NCBI GenBank assembly: GCA_019117495.1
Contig: DWZP01000025.1
Coordinates: forward strand, 1 to 64,000
Length of the DNA: 64,000 bases
Direction: 5' to 3'
DNA from: Fusicatenibacter_A intestinipullorum
Lineage (GTDB): Bacteria; Bacillota; Negativicutes; Acidaminococcales; Acidaminococcaceae
The notes under the pieces: model-generated
What the model was told of the DNA's origin: nothing
Seen by the model: only the letters and a program-made list of their open reading frames with translations
The model's database searches: none
Part shown: one piece after another, positions 17,355 to 25,327 of the stretch
Numbering within the stretch: position 1 is the first letter of the stretch
Layout of the letters: the number at the start of each line of letters is the position of its first letter
Program-made: the position numbers and the translations under genes

Positions 17355-18140
17355 TTAAATATGGGTATCGTTTTCTTTTATAATTTTTACCATTTCACAG
17401 CACGCATCAACCAAATGGTTAACTATTTTTTCTCCGCGTTCTGCGCTGGATGCAAACGGATTACCCATTACACCCTGCTTGGTAACGTCAATCATATCCA
17501 TATAAAGATTGAACGGAACACCTTTAACCATACCCTTTTTAAGGCCGTTTACAGGAACGCCTTTATACTCTTTAATGTTTTCAACCGGATTAAGCAAATC
17601 CATACGCATATCTTTCGGATATAAATAAAGCATTACCGATGTCAAAGGATCTCCGCCATGGCCGGAAGAATCAGGGCCTTCGCCATAAATTTCTTTTTTC
17701 GCTTCAGGCGTTAAGCCCTGCCATAAATCTATCGAAAAACATACAATTCCCTTTTCGCGGCGTAATTTTCTTGCCACATCTTCAATAGTAGGTGTATTTC
17801 CGGCATGGCCGTTAATGAAAAAGATTTTTGTAATACCGTGCTCGGTAAGGCTTTCAACAACATCTGTAATAACGGCTTCTACCGTGGAAGGGCGGAGCGA
17901 TATTGTGCCCGGGAAACAACGGAAATATTCACTGCAGCCAAACGGAATAACAGGGACGTAATAAGCACCGGCTTTTTCCGCAACACGTTTGGCAATAGCT
18001 TCAGCAGCCAGATAGTCGCCGGTTAAAGAATGTATTCCCTGCTGTTCGGTAGAACCCATAGGAATAATAACAACCGGGTCATTTTTAAATACTTCTTCGA
18101 TTTCTTTCCAGGTCATATGATACAAAGCATGTTTTTCCAT
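17355..18140 (-). CDS. Creatininase-family amidohydrolase
   Basis: Metal-dependent cyclic-amide or amide hydrolase fold. Family motifs are VVIIPMGSTEQQGIHSLTGD (near residue 25), FFINGHAGN (~110) and SSGHGGDPLTSVM (~160). The first motif usually reads STEQHG; here the metal-ligand His is Gln, and Glu of the last motif is Asp, so metal binding may differ. GGGAG lies 8 bases before the ATG at 18140, favouring it over a GTG at 18149. It is cotranscribed with the CitMHS transporter and may process an imported compound. Creatinine itself is not implied. Confidence 0.8.
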   Translation of the reverse strand: MEKHALYHMTWKEIEEVFKNDPVVIIPMGSTEQQGIHSLTGDYLAAEAIAKRVAEKAGAYYVPVIPFGCSEYFRCFPGTISLRPSTVEAVITDVVESLTEHGITKIFFINGHAGNTPTIEDVARKLRREKGIVCFSIDLWQGLTPEAKKEIYGEGPDSSGHGGDPLTSVMLYLYPKDMRMDLLNPVENIKEYKGVPVNGLKKGMVKGVPFNLYMDMIDVTKQGVMGNPFASSAERGEKIVNHLVDACCEMVKIIKENDTHI

Positions 18141-18166
18141 ATTCTCCACTCCCTTTTATCAATTTA

Positions 18167-18180
18167 TTATAATATTATAA
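18167..18180. promoter_or_regulatory. Perfect palindrome, candidate GntR operator
   Basis: TTATAATATTATAA lies 27 bases upstream of the creatininase-like ATG. A 13/14 copy recurs before the M20 gene on the far side of the GntR gene (19028-19041). Confidence 0.45.
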
Positions 18181-18266
18181 TTTTCTGAAAAAAGCAAGAA
18201 AACCTTTTGGCAACTGTGCAGGCAATGTGGTATTATTAAAGTATCAATAATAAAGGGAACTTAATA

Positions 18267-18989
18267 ATGAGACAAACACTTAACTTTAAAATTTATCAGG
18301 ATTTATACAACAAAATACGCAGCCATTTTTATAAACCGGGCGAACAGCTGCCTACCGAAAGCGCGCTGGCAGAGCGTTATAGCACCAGCCTTTCTCCCAT
18401 ACGCCAGGCGCTTGGAAAACTGGAAAGCGAGCAGCTTATTATACGCATGCCGGGCAAAGGCACTTTTGTTTCCAGCTCTTTACCATGGGAAAATATGCTT
18501 TTAATGAGCGGTTTTGGCGTACACTTTATAGACAAAAAGGTAGATAGTGATTCCGTACACTGCCAAACATTAAAATGCTGCAAAAAAGCCATGGACGAAC
18601 AGCAATGCAGCCTATTTAAAACCGATCCGGCAAAACTTTTTACATATGTTGCCCGCGTGCGTTATGTCGACGGAAAACCGTTATTTTTCCTTAACCATTA
18701 TTTTGAAAAACCGGAACCGGAAGAAGTAATTGCTGCCGGTGAAATAAAATCCATACGCAGCTTTTTATCAAAACACGGCTTAAAAACTGCTTATGTACAG
18801 GAACGCGTTAAAGCAGTGGCTGCCGATAAAGAACTTGGCAACCTCTTTTCAGTTCCGTTCGGATTTCCACTTTTAAAAATCGTCCGCAAGGAGCTTAACG
18901 AAAACTACGAACCGATTATTTTCGGCGAATATTATGTAAATTCAGATGTTTGGGATTACCGCGTGCAGTACAGCGCCGGAGAATTATAA
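18267..18989 (+). CDS. GntR/HutC-family transcriptional regulator
   Basis: The N-terminal winged helix spans residues ~5-75 (IYQDLYNKIRSHFYKPGEQLP, YSTSLSPIRQALGKLESEQL, GKGTFVSS), and a UTRA ligand-binding domain fills ~95-235 (LFTYVARVRYVDGKPLFFLN). The 240 residues fit the HutC subfamily, repressors that release DNA on binding a metabolite. It is divergent from the creatininase/CitMHS pair and upstream of an M20 amidohydrolase. A shared palindrome before both neighbours suggests it controls both. The inducer is unknown. Confidence 0.88.
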   Translation: MRQTLNFKIYQDLYNKIRSHFYKPGEQLPTESALAERYSTSLSPIRQALGKLESEQLIIRMPGKGTFVSSSLPWENMLLMSGFGVHFIDKKVDSDSVHCQTLKCCKKAMDEQQCSLFKTDPAKLFTYVARVRYVDGKPLFFLNHYFEKPEPEEVIAAGEIKSIRSFLSKHGLKTAYVQERVKAVAADKELGNLFSVPFGFPLLKIVRKELNENYEPIIFGEYYVNSDVWDYRVQYSAGEL

Positions 18990-19027
18990 GAAAATCTTAT
19001 CAATCAGTATTTTTGCGAGATTAAATA

Positions 19028-19041
19028 TCATAATATTATAA
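19028..19041. promoter_or_regulatory. Second copy of the candidate GntR operator
   Basis: TCATAATATTATAA, 13 of 14 bases identical to 18167-18180, 22 bases before the M20 amidohydrolase ATG. Confidence 0.4.
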
Positions 19042-19063
19042 TCTTTTGTTGGGAGGTAATAAT

Positions 19064-20254
19064 ATGTCAGCCATTCAAAAAATGATGCAGGAACTTGAAC
19101 CTGAATATATAAAAATCAGGCGCTACCTGCACCAGCATCCGGAATTAAGCTTTCAGGAAGAAAATACCACAAAATTCATAAAAGACGAATTAAATAAATA
19201 CGGTATCGAAGTTTATGATAACAAAGGTTTTACCGGTGCTGTCGGCATTTTACATGGTGCAATGCCCGGCAAAACAATCGCATTGAGGGCCGATATCGAC
19301 GCGCTGCCGGTTAAGGAAAATACAGGGTTGGAATTTGCCTCCGTAAACGAAGGCTGCTGCCATGCCTGCGGACACGATTTGCATATGACTTCACTGCTTG
19401 CGGCAGCCCGGCTTTTGAGCAAATACCGCCAGCACCTGCATGGCACAGTAAAATTCTTTTTCCAGCCTGCGGAAGAAAAACTTGGCGGTTCTGAAACCAT
19501 TATTAACAACGGATTTTTAGATGATGTTGACGCTGTTTTCGGCGCACATACCTGGCCGGATGTTCCCGGCGGTTCAATCGGCATTAAATACGGCCCGATG
19601 ATGGCCGGTTCCGACAGTTTTAAAATTACAATTACCGCCCCCGGCGGCCATGCAGCGCACCCACACAAAACACCGGACCCAATTGCTGCGGCTGCTTATA
19701 TGATTACTCAGCTTCAAACCATAGTTTCGCGCGAACTTAACCCACTCGATTCCGCTGTTATTACCGTAGGCAAAATGACGGCAGGCACTGCAGCCAATAT
19801 CATTCCTTCAGAAGTAGTGCTTGAAGGTTCCATGCGCTATCTGCTGCCGGAAACACGCAGGCAAATACACGAAAGCATTAAACGCATTGCCGATGGTACG
19901 GCACTGGCACTGCGCGTACACGCCGAAACGGAAATTATACCCGGCTGCGGGCCTGTTATAGGCGCAGATAATCTTGTAGATATGATAGAAGCTTCCGCTG
20001 CAAAACTTTTAGGCAACGATAAAGTAACTATTCTCCCCTCTGCGTCTATGGGTTCGGAAGATTTTTCCTTCTATCTTGCTAAAAAACCGGGGGCATTTTT
20101 CCGTATCGGCACGGGCATGGCAGACCCAAATTCACATCTTGCCCTGCATAACGGAAAGTTGCTTTTCAGCGAGGACGCTATTTTAGCCGGGGCTGTAACA
20201 TTCTGCGGCATTGTTTTCCTGTTTACCGGCTCGGATTTTTCTATGCTGGAGTAA
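19064..20254 (+). CDS. M20-family metal-dependent amidohydrolase
   Basis: M20D amidohydrolase (IAA-amino-acid hydrolase / N-acyl-amino-acid or aminobenzoyl-glutamate type). Metal-site and catalytic motifs are YLHQHPELSFQE, ADIDALPV, CHACGHDLHM (Cys and His ligands), FFQPAEEKLGG (catalytic Glu) and GSEDFSFYLAKKPG. A dimerisation insert lies at ~185-300. GGGAGG stands before the ATG at 19064. It lies 56 bases downstream of the gntR stop with a candidate operator between. It probably frees an amino acid from an N-acyl conjugate; the substrate is unknown. Confidence 0.88.
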   Translation: MSAIQKMMQELEPEYIKIRRYLHQHPELSFQEENTTKFIKDELNKYGIEVYDNKGFTGAVGILHGAMPGKTIALRADIDALPVKENTGLEFASVNEGCCHACGHDLHMTSLLAAARLLSKYRQHLHGTVKFFFQPAEEKLGGSETIINNGFLDDVDAVFGAHTWPDVPGGSIGIKYGPMMAGSDSFKITITAPGGHAAHPHKTPDPIAAAAYMITQLQTIVSRELNPLDSAVITVGKMTAGTAANIIPSEVVLEGSMRYLLPETRRQIHESIKRIADGTALALRVHAETEIIPGCGPVIGADNLVDMIEASAAKLLGNDKVTILPSASMGSEDFSFYLAKKPGAFFRIGTGMADPNSHLALHNGKLLFSEDAILAGAVTFCGIVFLFTGSDFSMLE

Positions 20255-20263
20255 GATAAAAAC

Positions 20264-20330
20264 AAAATCCACCTGTTAGGACTCAAAGGTTAAGCAATCT
20301 TTAAACCTTCCATAACAGGTGGATTTTTTA
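20264..20330 (+). terminator. Terminator after the first M20 gene
   Basis: A 15-bp perfect outer stem (AAAATCCACCTGTTA / TAACAGGTGGATTTT) with a smaller inner stem is followed by TTTATATCC. Confidence 0.8.
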
Positions 20331-20378
20331 TATCCAAATCAATTATTTTATTTAAAATATACCGTTAGCAACCTGCAA

Positions 20379-21482
20379 TCACCCAAGCTTTTTCAGTGTA
20401 ATTTTTTCCAAAACTTCCACGCCAGCCTGTAAACCATCGATATTAAAATGCATATTAGGGTCGTGCAGCCCAGGTTCGGCAGCAACGCCGACGCCAAAAT
20501 AAGCCGCTTTTAATTTAGGATATGTTTTAGCAAAGTAATGGAAATCTTCACCGCCGGGATTTACAAGCTCTTCGCCGAGATTTTCTTCACCCACAACTTC
20601 TTTAATGCACTCTGCAACTTCGGCAGTAAGCTCTTTATCAAGCACTGCTGCTGGAATAACTCCGCCCGGTAAGCTAAATTCTGCCTTTGCCCCGTAAGCA
20701 GCGGCAACATTTTCTGAAGCTTTTTGCAGTTTGCCAAGCAATTCTGTCATACCTTCATTTTCCTGGCAACGCACGTCAAAAGTTATCTCCGCATGGTCTG
20801 GAATAATATTATACGCACTACCGCCACCATTAACGGCTGTAGCTTTGCAAGACCAGGAAATTACCGGATTAATTCTAACCACAGACGCCGCATTGATAAC
20901 TGCCGCTGCTGCTTCAACAGCGTTAACCCCCAAATGCGGGCGCGAACCGTGACAGCTTTGCCCTGTAATTTTTACTTTGGCAAAGGTGCTTGAAGCATGC
21001 CTTACAGCAGGCGATAATTTGCCAAACGGCAAATCCTGCACTGGACGGATATGCAGCCCGACAGCAATATCGACGTCTTCCAGCACACCGGCGTCAATTA
21101 CAGCCAGCGCACCTTTTAAAGTTTCCTCGCCCTGTTGAAACAAAATTTTTAAAGTTCCTTTTTTTATTTTATCTTTTAAGTTAGAAGCCGCCGCTAAAAC
21201 CATAGAGCAGTGGGCATCATGCCCGCAGGCGTGTATTGCCTTATGCTCGCCGTTAATAACAAACGGCAGCGCATCCATATCTGCACGCAAAAGCATTACC
21301 GGCCCTGGTTCCGCACCCTTTACTACACCTACAACGCCGGTTCCGCCAACATTCGTTGTAACTTTGTAACCAAGTTCTCTTAATTTATCCGCAAGATAAG
21401 CAGAAGTTTTAAATTCTTGAAAGCCTATTTCCGGAATTTGGTGTAAATCATGAAAAATATCTTTTACATTTAAAATAGCCAT
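20379..21482 (-). CDS. M20-family amidohydrolase
   Basis: A second M20D hydrolase, about 367 residues and distinct from the gene at 19064. Motifs are DLHQIPEIGFQEF, RADMDALPF, HACGHDAHCSM, LFQQGEETLKGA and NPGGEDFHYFAKTYP, all metal ligands present. AGAGGAGG lies before the ATG at 21482, so the upstream in-frame start at 21506 is unlikely. It is read convergently to the previous gene and divergently from the YjiH/YjiG pair. It likely hydrolyses N-acyl amino acids or similar amides in the cytoplasm. Confidence 0.87.
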   Translation of the reverse strand: MAILNVKDIFHDLHQIPEIGFQEFKTSAYLADKLRELGYKVTTNVGGTGVVGVVKGAEPGPVMLLRADMDALPFVINGEHKAIHACGHDAHCSMVLAAASNLKDKIKKGTLKILFQQGEETLKGALAVIDAGVLEDVDIAVGLHIRPVQDLPFGKLSPAVRHASSTFAKVKITGQSCHGSRPHLGVNAVEAAAAVINAASVVRINPVISWSCKATAVNGGGSAYNIIPDHAEITFDVRCQENEGMTELLGKLQKASENVAAAYGAKAEFSLPGGVIPAAVLDKELTAEVAECIKEVVGEENLGEELVNPGGEDFHYFAKTYPKLKAAYFGVGVAAEPGLHDPNMHFNIDGLQAGVEVLEKITLKKLG

Positions 21483-21616
21483 ATTATCCTCCTCTAAAAA
21501 CAACAACCAACAACAATTATTTTACCAAAATTTGAAAAAATTATAACATATCGTTTTTTAAATAGCAATACTAAAATGTATTTTAAAAATTCTAAAAATA
21601 AATTTTCATTTTCGTC

Positions 21617-21645
21617 TTGACATTACGTATTTCTGTCAATATAAT
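21617..21645 (+). promoter_or_regulatory. Consensus promoter of the yjiHG pair with internal inverted repeat
   Basis: TTGACA, exactly 17 bases, TATAAT. The -35 hexamer and the end of the spacer form an inverted repeat (TTGACA...TGTCAA), a possible operator. Confidence 0.75.
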
Positions 21646-21696
21646 AAAGACAAATTTATTGCATTATTTGTTTTTGTTGTTTGATAGGAGGGCATT

Positions 21697-22374
21697 ATGG
21701 AAAAAAATGAGAAAAAACTCACTAACTTTGATTCTGAAGAATGGCGTGTAGGGCCAAAGGCTTTTATTTCTTTAGCCGCTGCAATTTTATTCTTTTCCGG
21801 GATAATGACCGGCTTTGACGGTATGAAATGGCTCAGCGCATTTGACTTCAGTACACTGATAGGCAAATTCGGCACCGTTAAAACGCTTGGCAAGGATACA
21901 TTTGTCGGCACCGGTGGGCTGGGTGCACGCGGCGGTTTTATGTTTGCACTGTCACTTGTGCCAAGCGTAATGCTGGCAATCGGCTGTCTTGAAGTTTTAT
22001 CACACTACGGCGCTATTAAAGCGGCCCACAAACTTTTAACACCATTGCTGCGACCATTACTCGGCGTACCGGGTTTAACCGGGCTGGCACTGATTACCGA
22101 CCTGCAAAGCACAGATGCCGGTGCGGCATTAACCAAAGAACTATACGATCAGGACCTGATAACAAAGAAAGAGCTCACAATCATCGGTTCCTGGCAATAT
22201 TCCGGTGCAGGACTTATCAACAACTATTTTGCTATCGGTTCTGCTCTGTTTTCTTATTTAACCGTGCCGCTGCTTGTACCTTTTTTACTGATGTTTGTTT
22301 TTAAATTTGTCGGCGCCATGTTTGTGCGCTTTGTTTTAAATACTGTTTACAAGGAGGATTTTAAAAATGAGTAA
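21697..22374 (+). CDS. YjiH-like nucleoside-recognition (Gate) membrane protein
   Basis: A 225-residue inner-membrane protein with about six hydrophobic segments. The Gate/nucleoside-recognition region is visible as GLALITDLQSTDAGAALTKE and IIGSWQYSGAGLINNYF. Size and pairing match E. coli YjiH, whose partner YjiG lies beside isoaspartyl dipeptidase. The next gene overlaps it by 8 bases, so the two are probably coupled halves of one transporter. A peptide- or amino-acid-related substrate is suggested by the surrounding amidohydrolases but is not shown. Confidence 0.75.
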   Translation: MEKNEKKLTNFDSEEWRVGPKAFISLAAAILFFSGIMTGFDGMKWLSAFDFSTLIGKFGTVKTLGKDTFVGTGGLGARGGFMFALSLVPSVMLAIGCLEVLSHYGAIKAAHKLLTPLLRPLLGVPGLTGLALITDLQSTDAGAALTKELYDQDLITKKELTIIGSWQYSGAGLINNYFAIGSALFSYLTVPLLVPFLLMFVFKFVGAMFVRFVLNTVYKEDFKNE

Positions 22375-22846
22375 CGGCGTTCAAGCAAAAAACGTATCCG
22401 GCAATCCGTTTGATATTTTCGTTATCGGTGCCCGCAAAGGTTTTAATATAGCAATCAACAATCTTGTACCTAACATCTTAATGGCTTATGCCGTTGCAGA
22501 AATACTCAATTTGCTTGGTGTTATGAGTTTTTTAGGCAATGTCTTCGGACCGGCAATGACACTGTTTGGACTGCCAGGCGAAGCCGTTACGGTAGTGCTT
22601 ACTGCTTGGCTTTCCAGTTCTGCTTCTGTAGGTCTTGCAGCCAACATGGCAGCAAACGGCATGCTTGACGCACGCCACATTACGATTTTGATGCCCTGCT
22701 TCTTTTTGCTTGGGGCACAGCTGCAATATATGGGCAGGCTTTTAGGCGTAGCCGATGTACCAAAAAAATATTGGCCGCTTTTAATGCTTGCCAGCCTTCT
22801 CAACGCACTCTGCGCTATGATTATCATGAATTTATTCTTTGCTTGA
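22367..22846 (+). CDS. YjiG/SpmB-like membrane protein
   Basis: A 159-residue protein with four to five hydrophobic segments and the SpmB/Gate features VTVVLTAWLSSSASVGLAANM and PCFFLLGAQLQYMGRLL. It begins within the end of the YjiH-like gene after the Shine-Dalgarno AAGGAGG. Size and order match E. coli YjiG. A strong hairpin follows. The molecular role of the family is unresolved; it is probably one component of a two-part membrane carrier. Confidence 0.75.
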   Translation: MSNGVQAKNVSGNPFDIFVIGARKGFNIAINNLVPNILMAYAVAEILNLLGVMSFLGNVFGPAMTLFGLPGEAVTVVLTAWLSSSASVGLAANMAANGMLDARHITILMPCFFLLGAQLQYMGRLLGVADVPKKYWPLLMLASLLNALCAMIIMNLFFA

Positions 22847-22872
22847 TAATTTAATAATACGGTATAAAGCAA

Positions 22873-22907
22873 AAATACCTTCTGCAAAACGCGGCAGAAG
22901 GTATTTT
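22873..22907. terminator. Terminator between yjiG-like and nitrilase genes
   Basis: AAAATACCTTCTGC / GCAGAAGGTATTTT with a 7-base loop; usable from both strands by these converging genes. Confidence 0.85.
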
Positions 22908-22910
22908 GTT

Positions 22911-23831
22911 TTATTTATCCTCAATAACCAGTTTTAAAACATCAGGTCTTGCATAATGGCCGCATACATCAAATTCCATACGGCTGGCAGCCACTTTACT
23001 CATATCAAGCTCGGCATAAATAACAGTTTCTTTGTCCCATACAGGTTCTGTAAGGTAATGCCCGTAAGGGTCAACAATACAGCTGCCGCCGCGGCACACC
23101 TTTTCAGGCAGCTTAGCAATTTCATCCTGTGCCTGCAAATCTGCCGGGTAAGTATCACGTGTAAAATACATATCGCAGTTTATAAAATAGCAATGCCCTT
23201 CAATAGCTATATGCTTAATTGTACTTTGCCATTCATCATTATCATTGGTATTTGGCGAAATATACAGAGTAATGCCTTTTTGATAAAGCGCAGCCCTTGC
23301 CAGCGGCATATAGCTTTCCCAGCAAATCATACTGCCCATTGGTCCCCACGGCGTTTCGGCAACCGGGAAATAGTTTTTGTCGGCATCACCCCATACCACG
23401 CGTTCCGAACCGGTAGGTTTTAATTTGCGATGTACAATAATTTCACCTTCCGGTGAAAAGAACAAATTAGTATTATACAGCGTTGCCGTTACGGCATCAC
23501 GTTCAGACACGCCAATACTGAGCCAGGCACATGCATCTTTTGCCGCCTTTGCCAAAAGCTCCGTTTCAGGGCCAGGTACAACAATACTGTTTTCATAATA
23601 CCGAAGCCAGTCTTTACGCCCCACTTCATTTCTGCTGCCAACGGTAAAACCAAAAGTCATTCCGTAAGGATATCCCGGTATAAACAATTCCGGAAATACA
23701 ATTAATTCAGCCTTGTTTTCAGCACATTCTTTAATAAGTGCCACTGCCTTTTCCACACAGGCTTTTTTATCAAACAATACAGGAGCAGCCTGTACCACAG
23801 CAATCTTGCAGCTCTTTTGCAAATCTTTCAT
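22911..23831 (-). CDS. Nitrilase-type carbon-nitrogen hydrolase
   Basis: A 306-residue enzyme of the nitrilase branch. The catalytic triad is visible: Glu in VFPELFIPGYPYG, Lys in HRKLKPTGSE and Cys in SMICWESYMPLARA. The WESYMP context is typical of true nitrilases rather than amidases. GGAGG lies before the ATG at 23831; upstream in-frame codons run through the gdh terminator and are leader. Probably cytoplasmic, releasing ammonia from a nitrile, which fits the surrounding amide-hydrolase genes. The natural substrate is unknown. Confidence 0.87.
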   Translation of the reverse strand: MKDLQKSCKIAVVQAAPVLFDKKACVEKAVALIKECAENKAELIVFPELFIPGYPYGMTFGFTVGSRNEVGRKDWLRYYENSIVVPGPETELLAKAAKDACAWLSIGVSERDAVTATLYNTNLFFSPEGEIIVHRKLKPTGSERVVWGDADKNYFPVAETPWGPMGSMICWESYMPLARAALYQKGITLYISPNTNDNDEWQSTIKHIAIEGHCYFINCDMYFTRDTYPADLQAQDEIAKLPEKVCRGGSCIVDPYGHYLTEPVWDKETVIYAELDMSKVAASRMEFDVCGHYARPDVLKLVIEDK

Positions 23832-23854
23832 AAATCCTCCCTCTGCATTCACAC

Positions 23855-23886
23855 AAAACCCCGGCAGTAACGGCTGCCGGGGTTTA
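23855..23886 (-). terminator. Terminator of glutamate dehydrogenase
   Basis: On the minus strand AAACCCCGGCAG / CTGCCGGGGTTT with a 6-base loop and a following T-rich run, 46 bases after the gdh stop. Confidence 0.88.
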
Positions 23887-23932
23887 ATACTGCCATTAAG
23901 CAATTAAATTTTAACGAAGTTTAAAACGCTTA

Positions 23933-25168
23933 TTAATATGCGCCGCGGAATTTCATAGCTTCGTCCAGACGGTTAAGGGCTACGATATAAGCTGCGGTAC
24001 GCATGTTAACTTCGTATTTTTTAGCGGTGTCATATACCTGTTTAAACGCGCCAATCATTAACTGGGTCTGTTTATCGATAACTTCTTCTTCACTCCAGAA
24101 ATAACGGTACAGACACTGAACCCATTCAAAGTAGCTTACGGTTACGCCGCCGCCGTTGGCGAGAATATCCGGGACAACCAGAATGCCTTTTTTATCAAGG
24201 ATTTCGTCAGCTTCCGGAGTTGTCGGGCCGTTAGCGCCTTCAACAATAATTTTTGCCTTAACGTCAGCCGCATTGTCTTTGGTAATCTGAAGTTCCATTG
24301 CGCACGGAGCAAGCACGGTAACTTCCATTGCCAGAAGGTCGGCATTGCTGATAGCTTTGCTGCCCGGGAAGTTTACTACGCTGCCGGTTGCCTGTACGTG
24401 TTTTTCAACTTCGTACGGGTCAAGTCCGTCTTCATTCATAATAGCGCCGTAAACATCGCTTAAAGCCACAATTTTAACGCCAAGGTCGTGAATGAGTTTA
24501 GCAGTCCAGCTGCCTACATTGCCGAAGCCCTGTACTGCGCAGGTTGCTTCTTCAGGTTTAATGCCCATAGCTTTAATTGCTTCGCCTGCTGCAACCATTA
24601 CGCCGCGGCCGGTAGCTGCGGTACGGCCCAAAGAGCCGCCGATGCAAATCGGTTTGCCGGTAATGAAGCCCGGTTCATACTGGCCTTTCAGCTTGCTGTA
24701 TTCGTCCATCATCCAGCCCATAATCTGAGCGTTGGTATTCATATCAGGGGCAGGAATATCCATTTTTTCGCCGATAATGGGAGCGATTCTGTCAATGTAG
24801 CCGCGGGTCAAACGTTCAAGTTCTGCCTGCGAAAGTTTGGACGGGTCAACAATAATGCCGCCTTTGCCGCCGCCGTAAGGCAGATTGGCAACTGCGCATT
24901 TGCAGGTCATCCAGAAAGCCAAAGTTTTTACTTCGTCCATGTTAACGCTCTGATGATAACGGATGCCGCCTTTGGCCGGGCCCATAATTGTGCTGTGCTG
25001 GCTGCGGTAACCGGTAAATACTTTGGTAGTGCCGTCATCCATTTTTACAGGAATGGAAACTTCCAGAGTTCTTTCCGGGCAGGCAATAATTGCCGCCGCA
25101 TTCGGGTCAAGCTTCATAACCTCAATAGCTTTGTTCAGCGGAATCTGCGCCATTTCAAATAAATTCAT
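23933..25168 (-). CDS. gdhA: Glutamate dehydrogenase (hexameric, 411 residues)
   Basis: Interconverts glutamate and 2-oxoglutarate plus ammonia. Family motifs are GPAKGGIRYHQSVN, the catalytic-lysine region NLPYGGGKGGIIVDP and the Rossmann motif VQGFGNVGSWTAKL. Length and sequence match the short catabolic class common in anaerobic Firmicutes. AAGGAGG precedes the ATG. It is monocistronic, followed by a strong hairpin. Cofactor choice (NAD or NADP) is not decided by eye. Glutamate oxidation here would link the adjacent amide and amino-acid genes to central metabolism. Confidence 0.93.
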   Translation of the reverse strand: MNLFEMAQIPLNKAIEVMKLDPNAAAIIACPERTLEVSIPVKMDDGTTKVFTGYRSQHSTIMGPAKGGIRYHQSVNMDEVKTLAFWMTCKCAVANLPYGGGKGGIIVDPSKLSQAELERLTRGYIDRIAPIIGEKMDIPAPDMNTNAQIMGWMMDEYSKLKGQYEPGFITGKPICIGGSLGRTAATGRGVMVAAGEAIKAMGIKPEEATCAVQGFGNVGSWTAKLIHDLGVKIVALSDVYGAIMNEDGLDPYEVEKHVQATGSVVNFPGSKAISNADLLAMEVTVLAPCAMELQITKDNAADVKAKIIVEGANGPTTPEADEILDKKGILVVPDILANGGGVTVSYFEWVQCLYRYFWSEEEVIDKQTQLMIGAFKQVYDTAKKYEVNMRTAAYIVALNRLDEAMKFRGAY

Positions 25169-25327
25169 AATCCATGCCTCCTTTAAAAATCTTAAATATA
25201 ATATATTGTACAGTCCAAGATAATTGCATATCTAAAGAGCTGCTTTCAGCTTCATTATAACTCTTGCAAATACAAGTGTCCACTTATTTTTGGTTATAAA
25301 CTGAATTTTCATAAACTTGCATTCAAT

